Numbered from the stretch's first letter, positions 53,542 through 62,505 are shown. The stretch is DNA of 64,000 bases from Agrobacterium vitis (GCF_037039395.1 NZ_CP146242.1:3359001-3423000), one strand, 5' to 3'. Made by a program: numbers and translations. Notes: generated from the letters alone by a model not told the origin.

Positions 53542-54652
53542 GGATCGCTCCCGTCCGGTCGGTGACGATCACATCGACCGCGATATCGGCACCGCGCAGG
53601 ACCGAAAGGGCTGTCTGTCTTGCCCTTTGCGCAATCGGTGTTGCCATGTCCAGATTGTTTTGCCGGGTGATGTCGAGGATTTCCAGGGCGGTGTTTGCGG
53701 ACCTGATCCTCTCCTTGATGTCTTGCGAGAGAGGATGATCGGAAATCAATGTTTCCATGAAGGAATTGTCGATCTGGCTGCGGGCGGAATGCAGATCCAG
53801 CGCGCCTTGCGCCAGCTTGCTCATCTTGGCAAATCCGCCAGCAATCGTCAGCCGTGGCACGGGGTGTTGGCGCAGATATTTGAGCAGGCCACCCGCAAAA
53901 TCGCCCATATCCAGCAGCGCTTCCTGCGGCAGGCCGTAAAGCTGCTGCGCGGTTCGTTCCGATGTTGAGCCGGTGGCGCCCAGCACATGCGCAAGGCCCA
54001 TGGCGCGCGCCACATCGATGCCGCGATGGATGGAGTGAATCCAGGCGGCACAAGAAAATGGATTGACGATGCCGGTGGTCCCGAGCACCGAAAGCCCGCC
54101 GATAATGCCCAGGCGCGGGTTCCATGTCTTTTCCGCCAGCGCTTGACCGCCGGGAATGGAAATGGTGATTTCCACATCGGGCGCCACTCCATGCTGTTTG
54201 GTCAGTGCTTCCACCTCGGCCACCATCATCGCACGCGGGACGGGGTTGATGGCCGGTTCACCGATGGCAAGCGGCAGGCCGGGCCGTGTCACCGTGCCGA
54301 CGCCGTCACCTGCCACGAAGCGGATGCCAGAACCAGCAGTGAGAAGCCGTACGGTGGCAATCACGGTTGCGCCATGGGTCACGTCAGGGTCGTCGCCGGC
54401 ATCCTTGACGATGCCCGCCGTGGCCTGGCCGTCCGCGATCTGTTCATAGGCGAGCGCAAAGGCCGGTTCCTGGCCGCCCGGCAGGCGGATCGATACCGGA
54501 TCGGGAAATTCACCGGTCAAAAGCGCCGTCAGCGCTGCCTTGGTCGCGGCTGTCGCGCAGGCGCCTGTGGTCCAGCCCTTGCGCAGCGGTCCATTCGGCT
54601 TGCGCGGAGCGGCGGCATCGGGCGTTTCGGTGGGCGGCGCGGCTTCGGTCAT
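53525..54652 (-). CDS. cbiD: Cobalt-precorrin-5B (C1)-methyltransferase-type protein
   Basis: CbiD methylates C-1 in the early-cobalt pathway; in this window it is paired with cobK, so it may act as the CobF replacement. The 375-residue protein has the KGWTTGACATAATKAALTALL start, VKDAGDDPDVTHGATVIATVRL, VTRPGLPLAIGEPAINPVPRAMM and NTALEILDITRQNNLDMATPIAQRARQ. Length is normal. It diverges from cobA across a 142-bp gap containing a palindromic repeat half, so the two units may share control. Confidence 0.95.
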   Translation of the reverse strand: MTEAAPPTETPDAAAPRKPNGPLRKGWTTGACATAATKAALTALLTGEFPDPVSIRLPGGQEPAFALAYEQIADGQATAGIVKDAGDDPDVTHGATVIATVRLLTAGSGIRFVAGDGVGTVTRPGLPLAIGEPAINPVPRAMMVAEVEALTKQHGVAPDVEITISIPGGQALAEKTWNPRLGIIGGLSVLGTTGIVNPFSCAAWIHSIHRGIDVARAMGLAHVLGATGSTSERTAQQLYGLPQEALLDMGDFAGGLLKYLRQHPVPRLTIAGGFAKMSKLAQGALDLHSARSQIDNSFMETLISDHPLSQDIKERIRSANTALEILDITRQNNLDMATPIAQRARQTALSVLRGADIAVDVIVTDRTGAILAIAS

Positions 54653-54735
54653 GGTTCTTTATAGGCAAGGCTTGCGGCGGGGGGAAGATGGGGGCGTCCT
54701 TTGCCATTCATTCGGACAAACCATCTTCATGGCGG

Positions 54736-54780
54736 TATAATTTTCCCCGCCAACCGATTTCGGTTTGGGAAATTATGCAG
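54736..54780. repeat. Palindrome-A copy of the composite repeat (copy 4)
   Basis: TATAATTTTCCCCGCCAACCGA...TCGGTTTGGGAAATTATGCAG is the first palindrome of the family without linker or palindrome B. It ends 14 bp before the cobA start and may overlap the promoter or ribosome site region. Confidence 0.6.
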
Positions 54781-54794
54781 TAGATCTTCTCAGT

Positions 54795-55637
54795 ATGACG
54801 CAAGATGTTTTCAAGCCTTTGCCACTGTTGCAGCCGGGCCATGTCTGGCTGGCGGGGGCAGGGCCGGGTGATCCAGGTCTGTTGACGCTGCTGGCGGTGC
54901 GTGGCCTGTCCATGGCGGATGTGATTGTCCATGACGCGCTGGTGGATGAGGCTTGCCTTGCCTACGCCAATCCGGGGGCCGTGCTGGAATATGCCGGCAA
55001 GCGTGGCGGCAAGCCTTCGGCCCGGCAGCGCGATATTTCCCTGCGACTGGTGGAACTGGCCAAATCCGGCAAGCGGGTGCTGCGGCTGAAAGGGGGCGAT
55101 CCCTTCGTGTTCGGGCGCGGCGGCGAGGAGGCGTTGACATTGGTCGAACATGGCGTGCCGTTTCGCATCGTACCCGGCATTACCGCGGGCATCGGCGGAC
55201 TGGCCTATGCGGGCATTCCCGTCACCCACCGCGAGGTCAACCATGCTGTCACCTTCCTGACCGGCCATGATTCGTCCGGCGCCATGCCTGATGGCATCGA
55301 TTGGCAGGCGGTGGCCAAGGGCTCCCGGGTGATTGTCATGTATATGGCGATGAAGCATATGGGCCATATCGCCGCGCAATTGATGGCGGCAGGCAGGCAG
55401 CCTGAAGAACCGCTGGCTTTCGTCTGCGATGCGGCAACGGACCGGCAACGGGTGCTGGAAACCACGCTGGGTGAGGCCGATGTCGCCATGCAGGCCGCAG
55501 GCATCCAGCCACCCGCTATCGTGGTGTTGGGCGATGTGGTGCGGCTTCGCCCCTCGCTGGACTGGCTGGGCGCCTTATCTGGCCGGGGTTTGCAACCGGA
55601 CCCATTTGCCCATCGAAGCCTAAAGGACACGGCATGA
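54795..55637 (+). CDS. cobA: Uroporphyrinogen-III C-methyltransferase (SUMT)
   Basis: CobA makes precorrin-2, the branch point to B12 and siroheme, by two methylations of uroporphyrinogen III. The 280-residue protein has VWLAGAGPGDPGLLTLLAVRGL, VLRLKGGDPFVFGRGGEEALTLVEHG, GITAGIGGLAYAGIPVTHREVNHAVTFLTGH and YMAMKHMGHIAAQLM. No CysG-type dehydrogenase/chelatase domain is fused. The ATG at 54795 (MTQDVFK) is preferred over a GTG-like extension through the repeat. cobB overlaps the stop (ATGA). Confidence 0.97.
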   Translation: MTQDVFKPLPLLQPGHVWLAGAGPGDPGLLTLLAVRGLSMADVIVHDALVDEACLAYANPGAVLEYAGKRGGKPSARQRDISLRLVELAKSGKRVLRLKGGDPFVFGRGGEEALTLVEHGVPFRIVPGITAGIGGLAYAGIPVTHREVNHAVTFLTGHDSSGAMPDGIDWQAVAKGSRVIVMYMAMKHMGHIAAQLMAAGRQPEEPLAFVCDAATDRQRVLETTLGEADVAMQAAGIQPPAIVVLGDVVRLRPSLDWLGALSGRGLQPDPFAHRSLKDTA

Positions 55638-56944
55638 GTGGTCTTCTGATTGCCGCACCTGCCTCTGGCTCGGGCAAGACCACCGTCACGCTCGGCCTGT
55701 TGCGCGCCTTGAGCGAGGCCGGTCATAAGCTGGCACCGGGCAAGGCCGGGCCGGATTATATCGATCCGGCTTTCCATGCGGCGGCAAGCGGTGAGACCTG
55801 CCTGAATTTTGACCCCTGGGCGATGCGGCCTGAGCTGATCGCCGCCAATGCCGCCCTGCACCGCCAGGGTGGGCGAACCCTGGTGGTCGAGGCGATGATG
55901 GGGCTTTACGACGGGGCAGCGGATGGCACCGGCTCGGCGGCTGATCTTGCGCTGATGCTCGGCCTGTCGGTGGTGCTGGTGGTTGATTGCGCCCGCACCT
56001 CGCATTCCGTCGCGGCCTTGGTGAAAGGCTTTGCCGATTTCAGGCCCGGTCTGCTGATGGTCGGTGTCATCCTCAACCGGGTCGCCAGCGACCGGCACGA
56101 GGCGATGCTGCGCCAAGCGTTGGACGCGATCCGCATGCCGGTTCTGGGCGTGATCCGCACCGATACGGGTCTTGCCCTGCCGGAGCGGCATCTGGGACTG
56201 GTGCAGGCGGCGGAGCAGACCGATCTTGAAGGCTTTATCAGCCATGCCGCGCAGGTGGTGGCAAAAGGCTGTGATCTCGACGCTATCATCAGGGCGGCGG
56301 TTCGCAGCCCTGATCCGGTCTCGGAGGCCAATATTGCCCGGCTTGCGCCGCTTGGTCGCCATATCGCCGTGGCGCGAGATGAGGCTTTTGCCTTTTGCTA
56401 TGAGCATATGCTGCTGGGCTGGCGGCGACGGGGCGCGCAGATCAGCTTCTTTTCGCCCTTGCAGGATGAGGCTCCGGCAGATGATGCCGATGCGATCTAT
56501 CTGCCCGGCGGTTATCCCGAACTTCATGCTGGGCGGATCGCCAATGCCCAACGGTTCCGGGCGGCTATGCAAAAAGCAGCAACAGGGCCTGTGAAGATTT
56601 ACGGGGAATGCGGTGGCTATATGGTGCTGGGCGAGGGATTGACCGATGCAGATGGAGCCGTCCATGCGATGCTGGGGCTTTTACCGTTGAAAACCAGCTT
56701 TGCCGCGCGAAAGCGCCATCTGGGCTATTGGCTTTTGCGGCCATTGGCGGGAGATTTCTTCGCCCATGCCATGACCGGCCATGAATTTCATTATTCGACC
56801 GTGATTGAGGAAGGCGAGGGAGACCGGCTGTTTGCCGCCGAGGATGCCCTGGGCGTCTCCCTGGGGCATGTTGGGTTGCGGCGCGCCAATGTGGCTGGCT
56901 CCTATATGCATCTGATTGACCGTGCGGGCGAGAACAGTTCATGA
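55634..56944 (+). CDS. cobB: Hydrogenobyrinic acid a,c-diamide synthase
   Basis: CobB amidates the a and c side chains using glutamine and ATP. The 436-residue protein has the P-loop APASGSGKTTVTLGLLRAL, KAGPDYIDPAFH, VEAMMGLYDG and a C-terminal class I glutamine amidotransferase domain with Cys in YGECGGYMVLGEGL and the His in TGHEFHYS. It overlaps cobA and cobC by 4 bp each. In the late-cobalt route this product is the CobNST substrate. Confidence 0.97.
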   Translation: MSGLLIAAPASGSGKTTVTLGLLRALSEAGHKLAPGKAGPDYIDPAFHAAASGETCLNFDPWAMRPELIAANAALHRQGGRTLVVEAMMGLYDGAADGTGSAADLALMLGLSVVLVVDCARTSHSVAALVKGFADFRPGLLMVGVILNRVASDRHEAMLRQALDAIRMPVLGVIRTDTGLALPERHLGLVQAAEQTDLEGFISHAAQVVAKGCDLDAIIRAAVRSPDPVSEANIARLAPLGRHIAVARDEAFAFCYEHMLLGWRRRGAQISFFSPLQDEAPADDADAIYLPGGYPELHAGRIANAQRFRAAMQKAATGPVKIYGECGGYMVLGEGLTDADGAVHAMLGLLPLKTSFAARKRHLGYWLLRPLAGDFFAHAMTGHEFHYSTVIEEGEGDRLFAAEDALGVSLGHVGLRRANVAGSYMHLIDRAGENSS

Positions 56945-57954
56945 CATTACAGCCCGGCCAAACCATTGCCCATGGCGGCGGCCTTGCGGCGGCAGCGCGC
57001 GTTTATGGCGGAAACATTGAAGACTGGCTGGACCTGTCCACCGGCATCAATCCCTGTCCACCGGATCTGCCCGCCATCGATGCCCGCGCCTGGCATCGCC
57101 TGCCGGACCGTGAGCGCGAGGATGCAGCGCGGCTGGCAGCGCGGGATTTTTATCGCAGCGGAACCGTTCTGCCGCTACCGGTTCCCGGCACGCAATCGGT
57201 CATCCAGCTTTTACCGAAGTTGATGGATGCGGGCAGGCGCGCCGCCATTCTCAGCCCCACCTATGGGGAATATGCCCGCAGCCTCACGCTGGCCGGTATC
57301 GCTGTCGATGCGGTGGACAGTCTTGAGGCCGTTACATCCGCCCATGGGCTGGCGGTGGTGGTCAATCCCAACAATCCAACGGGCCGCCAGATCGAACGGG
57401 CGGAACTGGTCGCCGCTGCGCAGCGCATGGCGGTTGATGGGGGTCTTTTGCTGGTGGACGAAGCCTTTGCCGATGCGCAGCCGGAGCAGTCTCTGGCGCC
57501 GCTTGTGGCTGAGCACCCCAATCTGCTGCTGTTTCGCTCCTTCGGCAAATTCTTTGGTCTGGCAGGTTTGAGGCTGGGCTTTGTGATTGCCGATCAGGCG
57601 CTGTTGGACCGCTTTGCCTGTTGGCTTGGCCCCTGGGCGGTGTCCGGCCCAGCTTTGTCGGTGGCAACCCAACTGTTCAGTGCCGATCATCATGCGCTTC
57701 GCACTCGGATTTTTGCCCGCAAGGCGGAGCTTGATGCGGTTTTGGCGCAGGCGGGTTTGACGGTGATCGGTGGCACGCCGCTGTTTGCGCTGGTGGAGCA
57801 AGCGGATGCGGCGAAGATCCATGCCCATCTGGCGCGCACGCATATCCTGACGCGGATTTTTGAGTATGCGCCGGGCTGGCTGCGGATCGGTCTGACGCCC
57901 GACGAAGACGCCGATGCGCGGCTTCTTGCCGCCTTGCAGGCTTTTCGCTCATGA
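56941..57954 (+). CDS. cobC: CobC, threonine-phosphate decarboxylase-type PLP enzyme
   Basis: CobC (CobD in Salmonella) makes the aminopropanol-phosphate linker from threonine phosphate. The 337-residue class I aminotransferase-fold enzyme has IEDWLDLSTGINPCPP, NPNNPTGRQIERAEL, LLLVDEAFADAQPEQS and the PLP lysine in LLFRSFGKFFGLAGLRLGF. It starts within the cobB stop and ends in an ATGATG overlap with cobD. The name follows Pseudomonas denitrificans usage. Confidence 0.93.
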   Translation: MTLQPGQTIAHGGGLAAAARVYGGNIEDWLDLSTGINPCPPDLPAIDARAWHRLPDREREDAARLAARDFYRSGTVLPLPVPGTQSVIQLLPKLMDAGRRAAILSPTYGEYARSLTLAGIAVDAVDSLEAVTSAHGLAVVVNPNNPTGRQIERAELVAAAQRMAVDGGLLLVDEAFADAQPEQSLAPLVAEHPNLLLFRSFGKFFGLAGLRLGFVIADQALLDRFACWLGPWAVSGPALSVATQLFSADHHALRTRIFARKAELDAVLAQAGLTVIGGTPLFALVEQADAAKIHAHLARTHILTRIFEYAPGWLRIGLTPDEDADARLLAALQAFRS

Positions 57955-58922
57955 TGGAGGCAAATCAGCTTATCCTGTTGTTGGCGCTGGTGCTTGACCG
58001 AGTGGTTGGCGACCCGCCCTGGCTATGGTCGCGCCTGCCGCATCCGGTGGTGCTGTTCGGCAAATGTATTGCCGCATTCGACCGGCTGCTGAACCGCCCT
58101 GTTCTGGCCGGTCCACTGCGCAAGGCAGGCGGCGTTGTGGCAATTGTGCTTCTGCTGCTGGTAAGCCTTAGCGTTGGATATGGACTGCATCGGCTGTTTG
58201 CGATGCTGGGATTTCTCGGGTTCCTGCTGGAAATTGTCGTCACGGCGGTGTTTTTGGCGCAGAAAAGTCTGCTGGACCATGTGAAGGCCGTTGCCGATGG
58301 CTTGCTGCATGGGGGGCTTGCCGGTGGTCGCCGGGCCGTGTCGATGATTGTCGGACGCGATCCCGATATGCTGGATGAGGCCGGTGTGGCGCGGGCCGCG
58401 CTGGAAAGCCTGTCAGAAAACTTTGCCGATGGCGTGGTGGCGCCCGCCCTCTGGTATGGCCTGCTCGGCCTGCCGGGTCTGCTTGCCTATAAAATGCTGA
58501 ACACCGCCGATTCGATGATCGGCCATAAATCCGAGCGCTATATGCAGTTCGGCTGGGCCTCTGCCCGGCTGGACGATCTGGCCAATTGGCCTGCGGCCCG
58601 GCTGGCTGGCTTGTTGATCGTCTGTGCTGCCGGCATTGGCGAGGGCATGGCGGCGGCCAAAAGGTGCTTCACGGTGATGATGGCTGATCACGGCTTGCAT
58701 CGCTCGCCCAATTCCGGCTGGCCGGAAGCAGCGACGGCGGGCGCTCTGGATGTGGCGCTGGCCGGACCGCGTATATATGCCGGAGACGCGGTCTATGAGC
58801 CAATGATGAATGCCGCGGGCCAACGCGCCATTGGTGGTGCGGATATCCGGCGCGGTCTTTTGCTGATCGACGGTGCCTGGCGCATCGGTGTTGGCATTTT
58901 GCTACTGCTGGCCCTGTTGTGA
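57951..58922 (+). CDS. cobD: CobD, adenosylcobinamide-phosphate synthase membrane protein
   Basis: CobD (CbiB) attaches the aminopropanol arm to adenosylcobyric acid. The 323-residue membrane protein has about four to five helices and the motifs LVLDRVVGDPPWLWSRLPHPVVLFG, GRDPDMLDEAGVARAALESLSENFADGVVAPALWY and NTADSMIGHKSERYMQFGWASARLDDLANWPAARL, with the C-terminal HGLHRSPNSGWPEAATAGAL. It ends the cobA-cobB-cobC-cobD unit. Confidence 0.97.
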   Translation: MMEANQLILLLALVLDRVVGDPPWLWSRLPHPVVLFGKCIAAFDRLLNRPVLAGPLRKAGGVVAIVLLLLVSLSVGYGLHRLFAMLGFLGFLLEIVVTAVFLAQKSLLDHVKAVADGLLHGGLAGGRRAVSMIVGRDPDMLDEAGVARAALESLSENFADGVVAPALWYGLLGLPGLLAYKMLNTADSMIGHKSERYMQFGWASARLDDLANWPAARLAGLLIVCAAGIGEGMAAAKRCFTVMMADHGLHRSPNSGWPEAATAGALDVALAGPRIYAGDAVYEPMMNAAGQRAIGGADIRRGLLLIDGAWRIGVGILLLLALL

Positions 58923-59002
58923 CGGATAACCTGCTGTTTTTTGTGGCATGTATCGTCACTGTCATGCACTTATGATGAAGCTGATTCAGTGAAATGCAGG
59001 AT

Positions 59003-59032
59003 TCGTTTGCGGCAGGCCGCCGCGAACCGAAC
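59003..59032 (+). other. Imperfect hairpin before mgtE
   Basis: TTCGTTTGCGGC and GCCGCGAACCGAA pair around AGGCC with minor mismatches, ending 11 bp before the mgtE start codon. It may affect translation of mgtE or be chance; no Mg2+-sensing M-box signature is recognised. Confidence 0.3.
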
Positions 59033-59043
59033 GGGGCGTGAGT

Positions 59044-60459
59044 ATGAGTGATATTGAAGAACAGCTACGCCCGCGTCATTCCCGTGACGATGAAAAGGCC
59101 GACATCTACGACGAGGATGGTTCGATCCGCAGCGATTTTCGCGCGCTGGTCGGTGCCGCGATCGCCGATCGCGATGTGCTGTTCCTGCGCAAGGAAGTCG
59201 CGCATCTGCACGAATCGGAAATGGGCGACCTGATCGAGGCGATCCAGCCGGATCAGCGATTGGCGCTGATTACCCTTCTGGGTGACGATTTCGACATGAC
59301 GGCGCTGACCGAGGTGGATGATGCCATCCGCCTGCAGATCGTCGATCAGATGCCGAACGAGCAGATCGCCGCAGCCATCGGCGATCTCGATTCGGACGAT
59401 GCCGTCTACATTCTCGAAGACCTTGACCAGGAAGACCGCGACGAAATCCTCGCCCAATTGCCGTTTACCGAGCGGGTGCGGTTGCGCCGCGCCCTGGATT
59501 ACCCGGAAAGCTCCGCCGGACGGCGTATGCAGTCGGAATTCGTGGCCGTTCCACCCTTCTGGGCGGTGGGCCAGACCATCGACTATATGCGCGAAGAAGA
59601 AGGTCTGCCCGAGAGCTTCACTCAGATCTTCGTCATCGATCCCACCTTCAAGCTGCTGGGCGTGGTCGATCTCGACCGTATCCTGCGCACCAAGCGGCAG
59701 GTGAAGATCGAAACCATCATGCGCGAAACCAACCATCCGATCCCGGCCGAAATGGACCAGGAAGAGGCGGCGCAACTCTTCGAGCAATACGATCTTCTCT
59801 CCGCCGCCGTGGTTGATGAAGGCGGGCGGCTGGTGGGCGTGCTGACCATCGATGACGTGGTTGACGTGATCCAGGAAGAGGCCGAGGAAGACTTGATGCG
59901 CCTGGGCGGCGTCGGCGATGAAGAATTGTCGGACAGTATTCCAGAGACCTCCCGCTCGCGTGTGCCTTGGCTGCTGGTCAATCTGCTGACTGCTTTCCTG
60001 GCCGCCTCGGTGATCTCGCTGTTTGAGGCAACCATTGAGCAGATCGTCGCGCTGGCGGTGCTGATGCCGATCGTGGCGGGCATGGGCGGCAATGCCGGAT
60101 CGCAGACCATGACCGTGACCGTTCGGGCGCTCGCCACCCGCAATCTCGACATTCACAATGCCTGGCGGGTGGTGCGACGCGAAGCGGGTGTCGGGTTGTT
60201 GAACGGAGTGATCTTCGGCATCTTGATAGGCGTCATTGCCGGGTTCTGGTTCCATGATGCCAATATCGGCGGCATCATTGCCTCGGCCATGCTGATCAAC
60301 ATGATGGCCGCCGCCATTGCCGGTATTCTCATTCCGTTATTGTTGGACAAGATCGGTGCCGACCCGGCGGTTTCCTCGGCGGTTTTCGTGACCACTGTCA
60401 CCGATATTACCGGGTTCTTTTCGTTTCTGGGCCTCGCAAGCTGGTGGTTTGCGATCTAG
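59044..60459 (+). CDS. mgtE: Magnesium transporter MgtE
   Basis: The 471-residue protein has the N-terminal MgtE domain (about 40-140, DLIEAIQPDQRLALITLLGDDFD), two CBS domains (about 150-265, VDLDRILRTKRQVKIETIMRE and AAVVDEGGRLVGVLTIDDVVDVI), a connecting helix and five membrane helices (about 300-471, with MPIVAGMGGNAGSQTMTVTVRALA as the pore signature). MgtE is a Mg2+-gated Mg2+ channel. The ATG at 59044 is chosen over a GTG at 59038. It is monocistronic. Confidence 0.96.
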   Translation: MSDIEEQLRPRHSRDDEKADIYDEDGSIRSDFRALVGAAIADRDVLFLRKEVAHLHESEMGDLIEAIQPDQRLALITLLGDDFDMTALTEVDDAIRLQIVDQMPNEQIAAAIGDLDSDDAVYILEDLDQEDRDEILAQLPFTERVRLRRALDYPESSAGRRMQSEFVAVPPFWAVGQTIDYMREEEGLPESFTQIFVIDPTFKLLGVVDLDRILRTKRQVKIETIMRETNHPIPAEMDQEEAAQLFEQYDLLSAAVVDEGGRLVGVLTIDDVVDVIQEEAEEDLMRLGGVGDEELSDSIPETSRSRVPWLLVNLLTAFLAASVISLFEATIEQIVALAVLMPIVAGMGGNAGSQTMTVTVRALATRNLDIHNAWRVVRREAGVGLLNGVIFGILIGVIAGFWFHDANIGGIIASAMLINMMAAAIAGILIPLLLDKIGADPAVSSAVFVTTVTDITGFFSFLGLASWWFAI

Positions 60460-60554
60460 GCCTTTGAATGCCTCATTTGCAATTCGCAAAATCTGTCAAA
60501 GCTCTGTCAAAGCAGCGAGACGCTTCCCGCTTGAAGCGGCGAGGTGAACAAAAA

Positions 60555-60582
60555 TTGACTTTTACGTCAAAGTTAATATGAT
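60555..60582 (+). promoter_or_regulatory. MerR-type promoter and operator
   Basis: TTGAC (60555-60559) and GTCAA (60566-60570) form a perfect inverted repeat with a 6-bp spacer. TTGACT is a good -35 and TATGAT (60577-60582) a good -10 with a 16-bp spacing, so the repeat covers the -35 and most of the spacer. The MerR gene starts 27 bp later, so it probably regulates itself. Confidence 0.6.
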
Positions 60583-60608
60583 TATCGTCTTGAGCGATAC
60601 GGAACACC

Positions 60609-61001
60609 ATGGCCTTGAAAAAATCTTACAGCATCACCGAATTGACCCGCGAATTCGGCGTTTCGACCCGTACTCTTCGTTTCTACGAGGATGAGGGGTT
60701 GATCCAGCCGGAACGCAAGGGCCGTACCCGTGTCTACCGGGGTGCCGACCGCCATCTTCTCAAAGAAATTCTGCGCGCTCGTCGCATCGGCTTTACGGTA
60801 GCAGATATCCGCGAAATCATCCATGTCTATAAGCAGCCACCGGGCGAGATTGGCCAATTGAAGCTGATGATGAAGCGTATCGATGAAAAGCGTGACGATT
60901 TGCGCCAGAAGCGCAAGGATATCGACGAGACCCTGGCAGAACTGGATCAGGCCGAAGAGGCCTGCCTGACCCGTCTGGTGGAAATTGGTGTCGGTTCATA
61001 G
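60609..61001 (+). CDS. MerR-family transcriptional regulator, LiuR-like
   Basis: The 130-residue regulator has the N-terminal winged helix SYSITELTREFGVSTRTLRFYEDEGLIQPERKGRTRVY and a C-terminal coiled coil (LKLMMKRIDEKRDDLRQKRKDIDETLAELDQAEEACL). There is no Cys-rich metal loop, so it is unlikely to sense metals. It resembles LiuR-type regulators of branched-chain amino acid degradation, whose known sites are of the TTGAC...GTCAA kind seen upstream here. No degradation genes are in the window. Confidence 0.85.
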   Translation: MALKKSYSITELTREFGVSTRTLRFYEDEGLIQPERKGRTRVYRGADRHLLKEILRARRIGFTVADIREIIHVYKQPPGEIGQLKLMMKRIDEKRDDLRQKRKDIDETLAELDQAEEACLTRLVEIGVGS

Positions 61002-61048
61002 AGCGAGCCGACACCCAGTCGTTTAAGCTCATCGCTTCCGGTAATCCT

Positions 61049-61525
61049 TTAAAGCCAGCGGCGTGTGTGCTGGCAGTAGCGTTCGAAATCGACGCCGAAC
61101 CGTACCAATAGATGCATTTCCTCACAGCGGATGGCGACCATGGTCGTCAACATGGCGGTGAGGGGCGCTGCCAGGACCAGCCAGACATTGCCGAGGATCA
61201 TTCCCGCCGCGACCATCAGCAGCGTATAGCCGAGATAGATCGGGTTGCGGGAATAGCGGTAAGGCCCCTCTGTCACCAGCCGCCGGGCGCGCTGGTGCTG
61301 GCTAAGGGGTGTATAGTTGGACATCAGGGTCTTGATGGCCCAGAAATCGATGGCGATTGCACCGGTGGCGATCATTGCGCCGGTCATCCACATGACGGGC
61401 TCCTGGTCCTCGAAAGGACTGACAGGGGCAACATAGGCATCTAGAAAAAAAGCAATGACACAGGCGCCGACATAAAGAAGCGGCGGCCATGGGTATTTCA
61501 GCGGCTTCATGCGATAGGCGTTCAT
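61049..61525 (-). CDS. Isoprenylcysteine carboxyl methyltransferase-like membrane protein
   Basis: The 158-residue membrane protein has three to four helices and the catalytic block of the ICMT/PEMT family near the C-terminus: LVTEGPYRYSRNPIYLGYTLLMVAAGM and EEMHLLVRFGVDFERYCQHTRRWL. These are S-adenosylmethionine-dependent methyltransferases, but bacterial substrates are mostly unknown. The ATG at 61525 has an AAGGGT site; an upstream ATG (61558) would overlap the preceding gene. It follows the DUF1624 gene by 11 bp and is probably co-transcribed. Confidence 0.85.
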   Translation of the reverse strand: MNAYRMKPLKYPWPPLLYVGACVIAFFLDAYVAPVSPFEDQEPVMWMTGAMIATGAIAIDFWAIKTLMSNYTPLSQHQRARRLVTEGPYRYSRNPIYLGYTLLMVAAGMILGNVWLVLAAPLTAMLTTMVAIRCEEMHLLVRFGVDFERYCQHTRRWL

Positions 61526-61536
61526 GTTAGGACCCT

Positions 61537-62505
61537 TTATTGGCTGGCGATCGTGCATTCCCGCGCCAGTTTCAGGACCCTTTCATCTTGCGCCGCTATG
61601 ATTGCCCCAGACTGGAGCGGTTCCAGTATATTTCCGGTCTGCAATTTCTCCAGAGTGCAGCCGCAGAACCGTTGGCAAAAGCCGGCGTCGTTATTGCCTG
61701 CCGTGCAGGATTGCTGGCAACTGCGGTCATAAGCCGCCGCCCTGTCGGGTGGTGGCGGGGCGACGACCAGCGTCGCCAGATAGACGAGAGCGATCAGCAC
61801 CGGTTGATGCACCAGGTAGAAGACCAGGCTATGGCGGCCCGCAAGCGAGAGCAATTTCGGGCCGGACGGCCAGGCTGCCAGCTTTTGCCACAGGCTGAAC
61901 CGCAGGGCGAGGCGGGCGCTGGCAATGCCAAGCAACACCGCGGCAAACCATGGAAACACCGGCACATAGTCATTTGAGCGCGGAATGGTCTCGGACAGGC
62001 CAAGCCACCAGAAATAGGGTGCGTCGAATACGGCTGAGCGCGCATAAAGCGGCAGGATCAGCGTGGCAATTGCCGCGCCCAGCGTGACGACCACCGGCAG
62101 GCGAATGAAGGCCAGACCAAACAGGCTCATCAGCGCGATGGCGTGGAGAATGCCGAAAAAGATCCAGCCCGCCCCCATGGCCAGATAGGTGGCAACGGAT
62201 ATGGCAAAGGCACTAGCGCCGATCTGCGCCAGCCGCTTGCCAAAGGACTTCCATCGGATGCCATTTCGATGCGCCAGCACCAGGCCGATGCCGACCAGGA
62301 ACAGAAAGGTCGAGGCGATGCAACGGGCATAGATCTTCAGAACCCCGGTTTCCGCCGTGCCCGGTGGCAGATAGCCAAAGAATTCCAGATCCCAACTGAA
62401 ATGATAGGAAGCCATCGCCAGCAGCGCCAGTCCGCGCATTGCATCGAGCAGTCCGATGCGGGTGGTGGATTTGGCAGGAAGGGGAGATTCGGTTGGAAAA
62501 GCCAC
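61537..62505 (-). CDS. DUF1624 (HGSNAT-like) acyltransferase with a Cys-rich tail
   Basis: The 322-residue protein has about seven membrane helices and the family start RIGLLDAMRGLALLAMASYHFSWDLEFFGY, then FLVGIGLVLAHRNGIRWKSF and SLAGRHSLVFYLVHQPVLIALVYL. The fold is that of heparan-alpha-glucosaminide N-acetyltransferase and acyltransferase-3 proteins. After the last helix a soluble segment at about 265-322 holds five cysteines (CQQSCTAGNNDAGFCQRFCGC), which is not part of the core family. The biological substrate is unknown. Confidence 0.85.
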   Translation of the reverse strand: MAFPTESPLPAKSTTRIGLLDAMRGLALLAMASYHFSWDLEFFGYLPPGTAETGVLKIYARCIASTFLFLVGIGLVLAHRNGIRWKSFGKRLAQIGASAFAISVATYLAMGAGWIFFGILHAIALMSLFGLAFIRLPVVVTLGAAIATLILPLYARSAVFDAPYFWWLGLSETIPRSNDYVPVFPWFAAVLLGIASARLALRFSLWQKLAAWPSGPKLLSLAGRHSLVFYLVHQPVLIALVYLATLVVAPPPPDRAAAYDRSCQQSCTAGNNDAGFCQRFCGCTLEKLQTGNILEPLQSGAIIAAQDERVLKLARECTIASQ

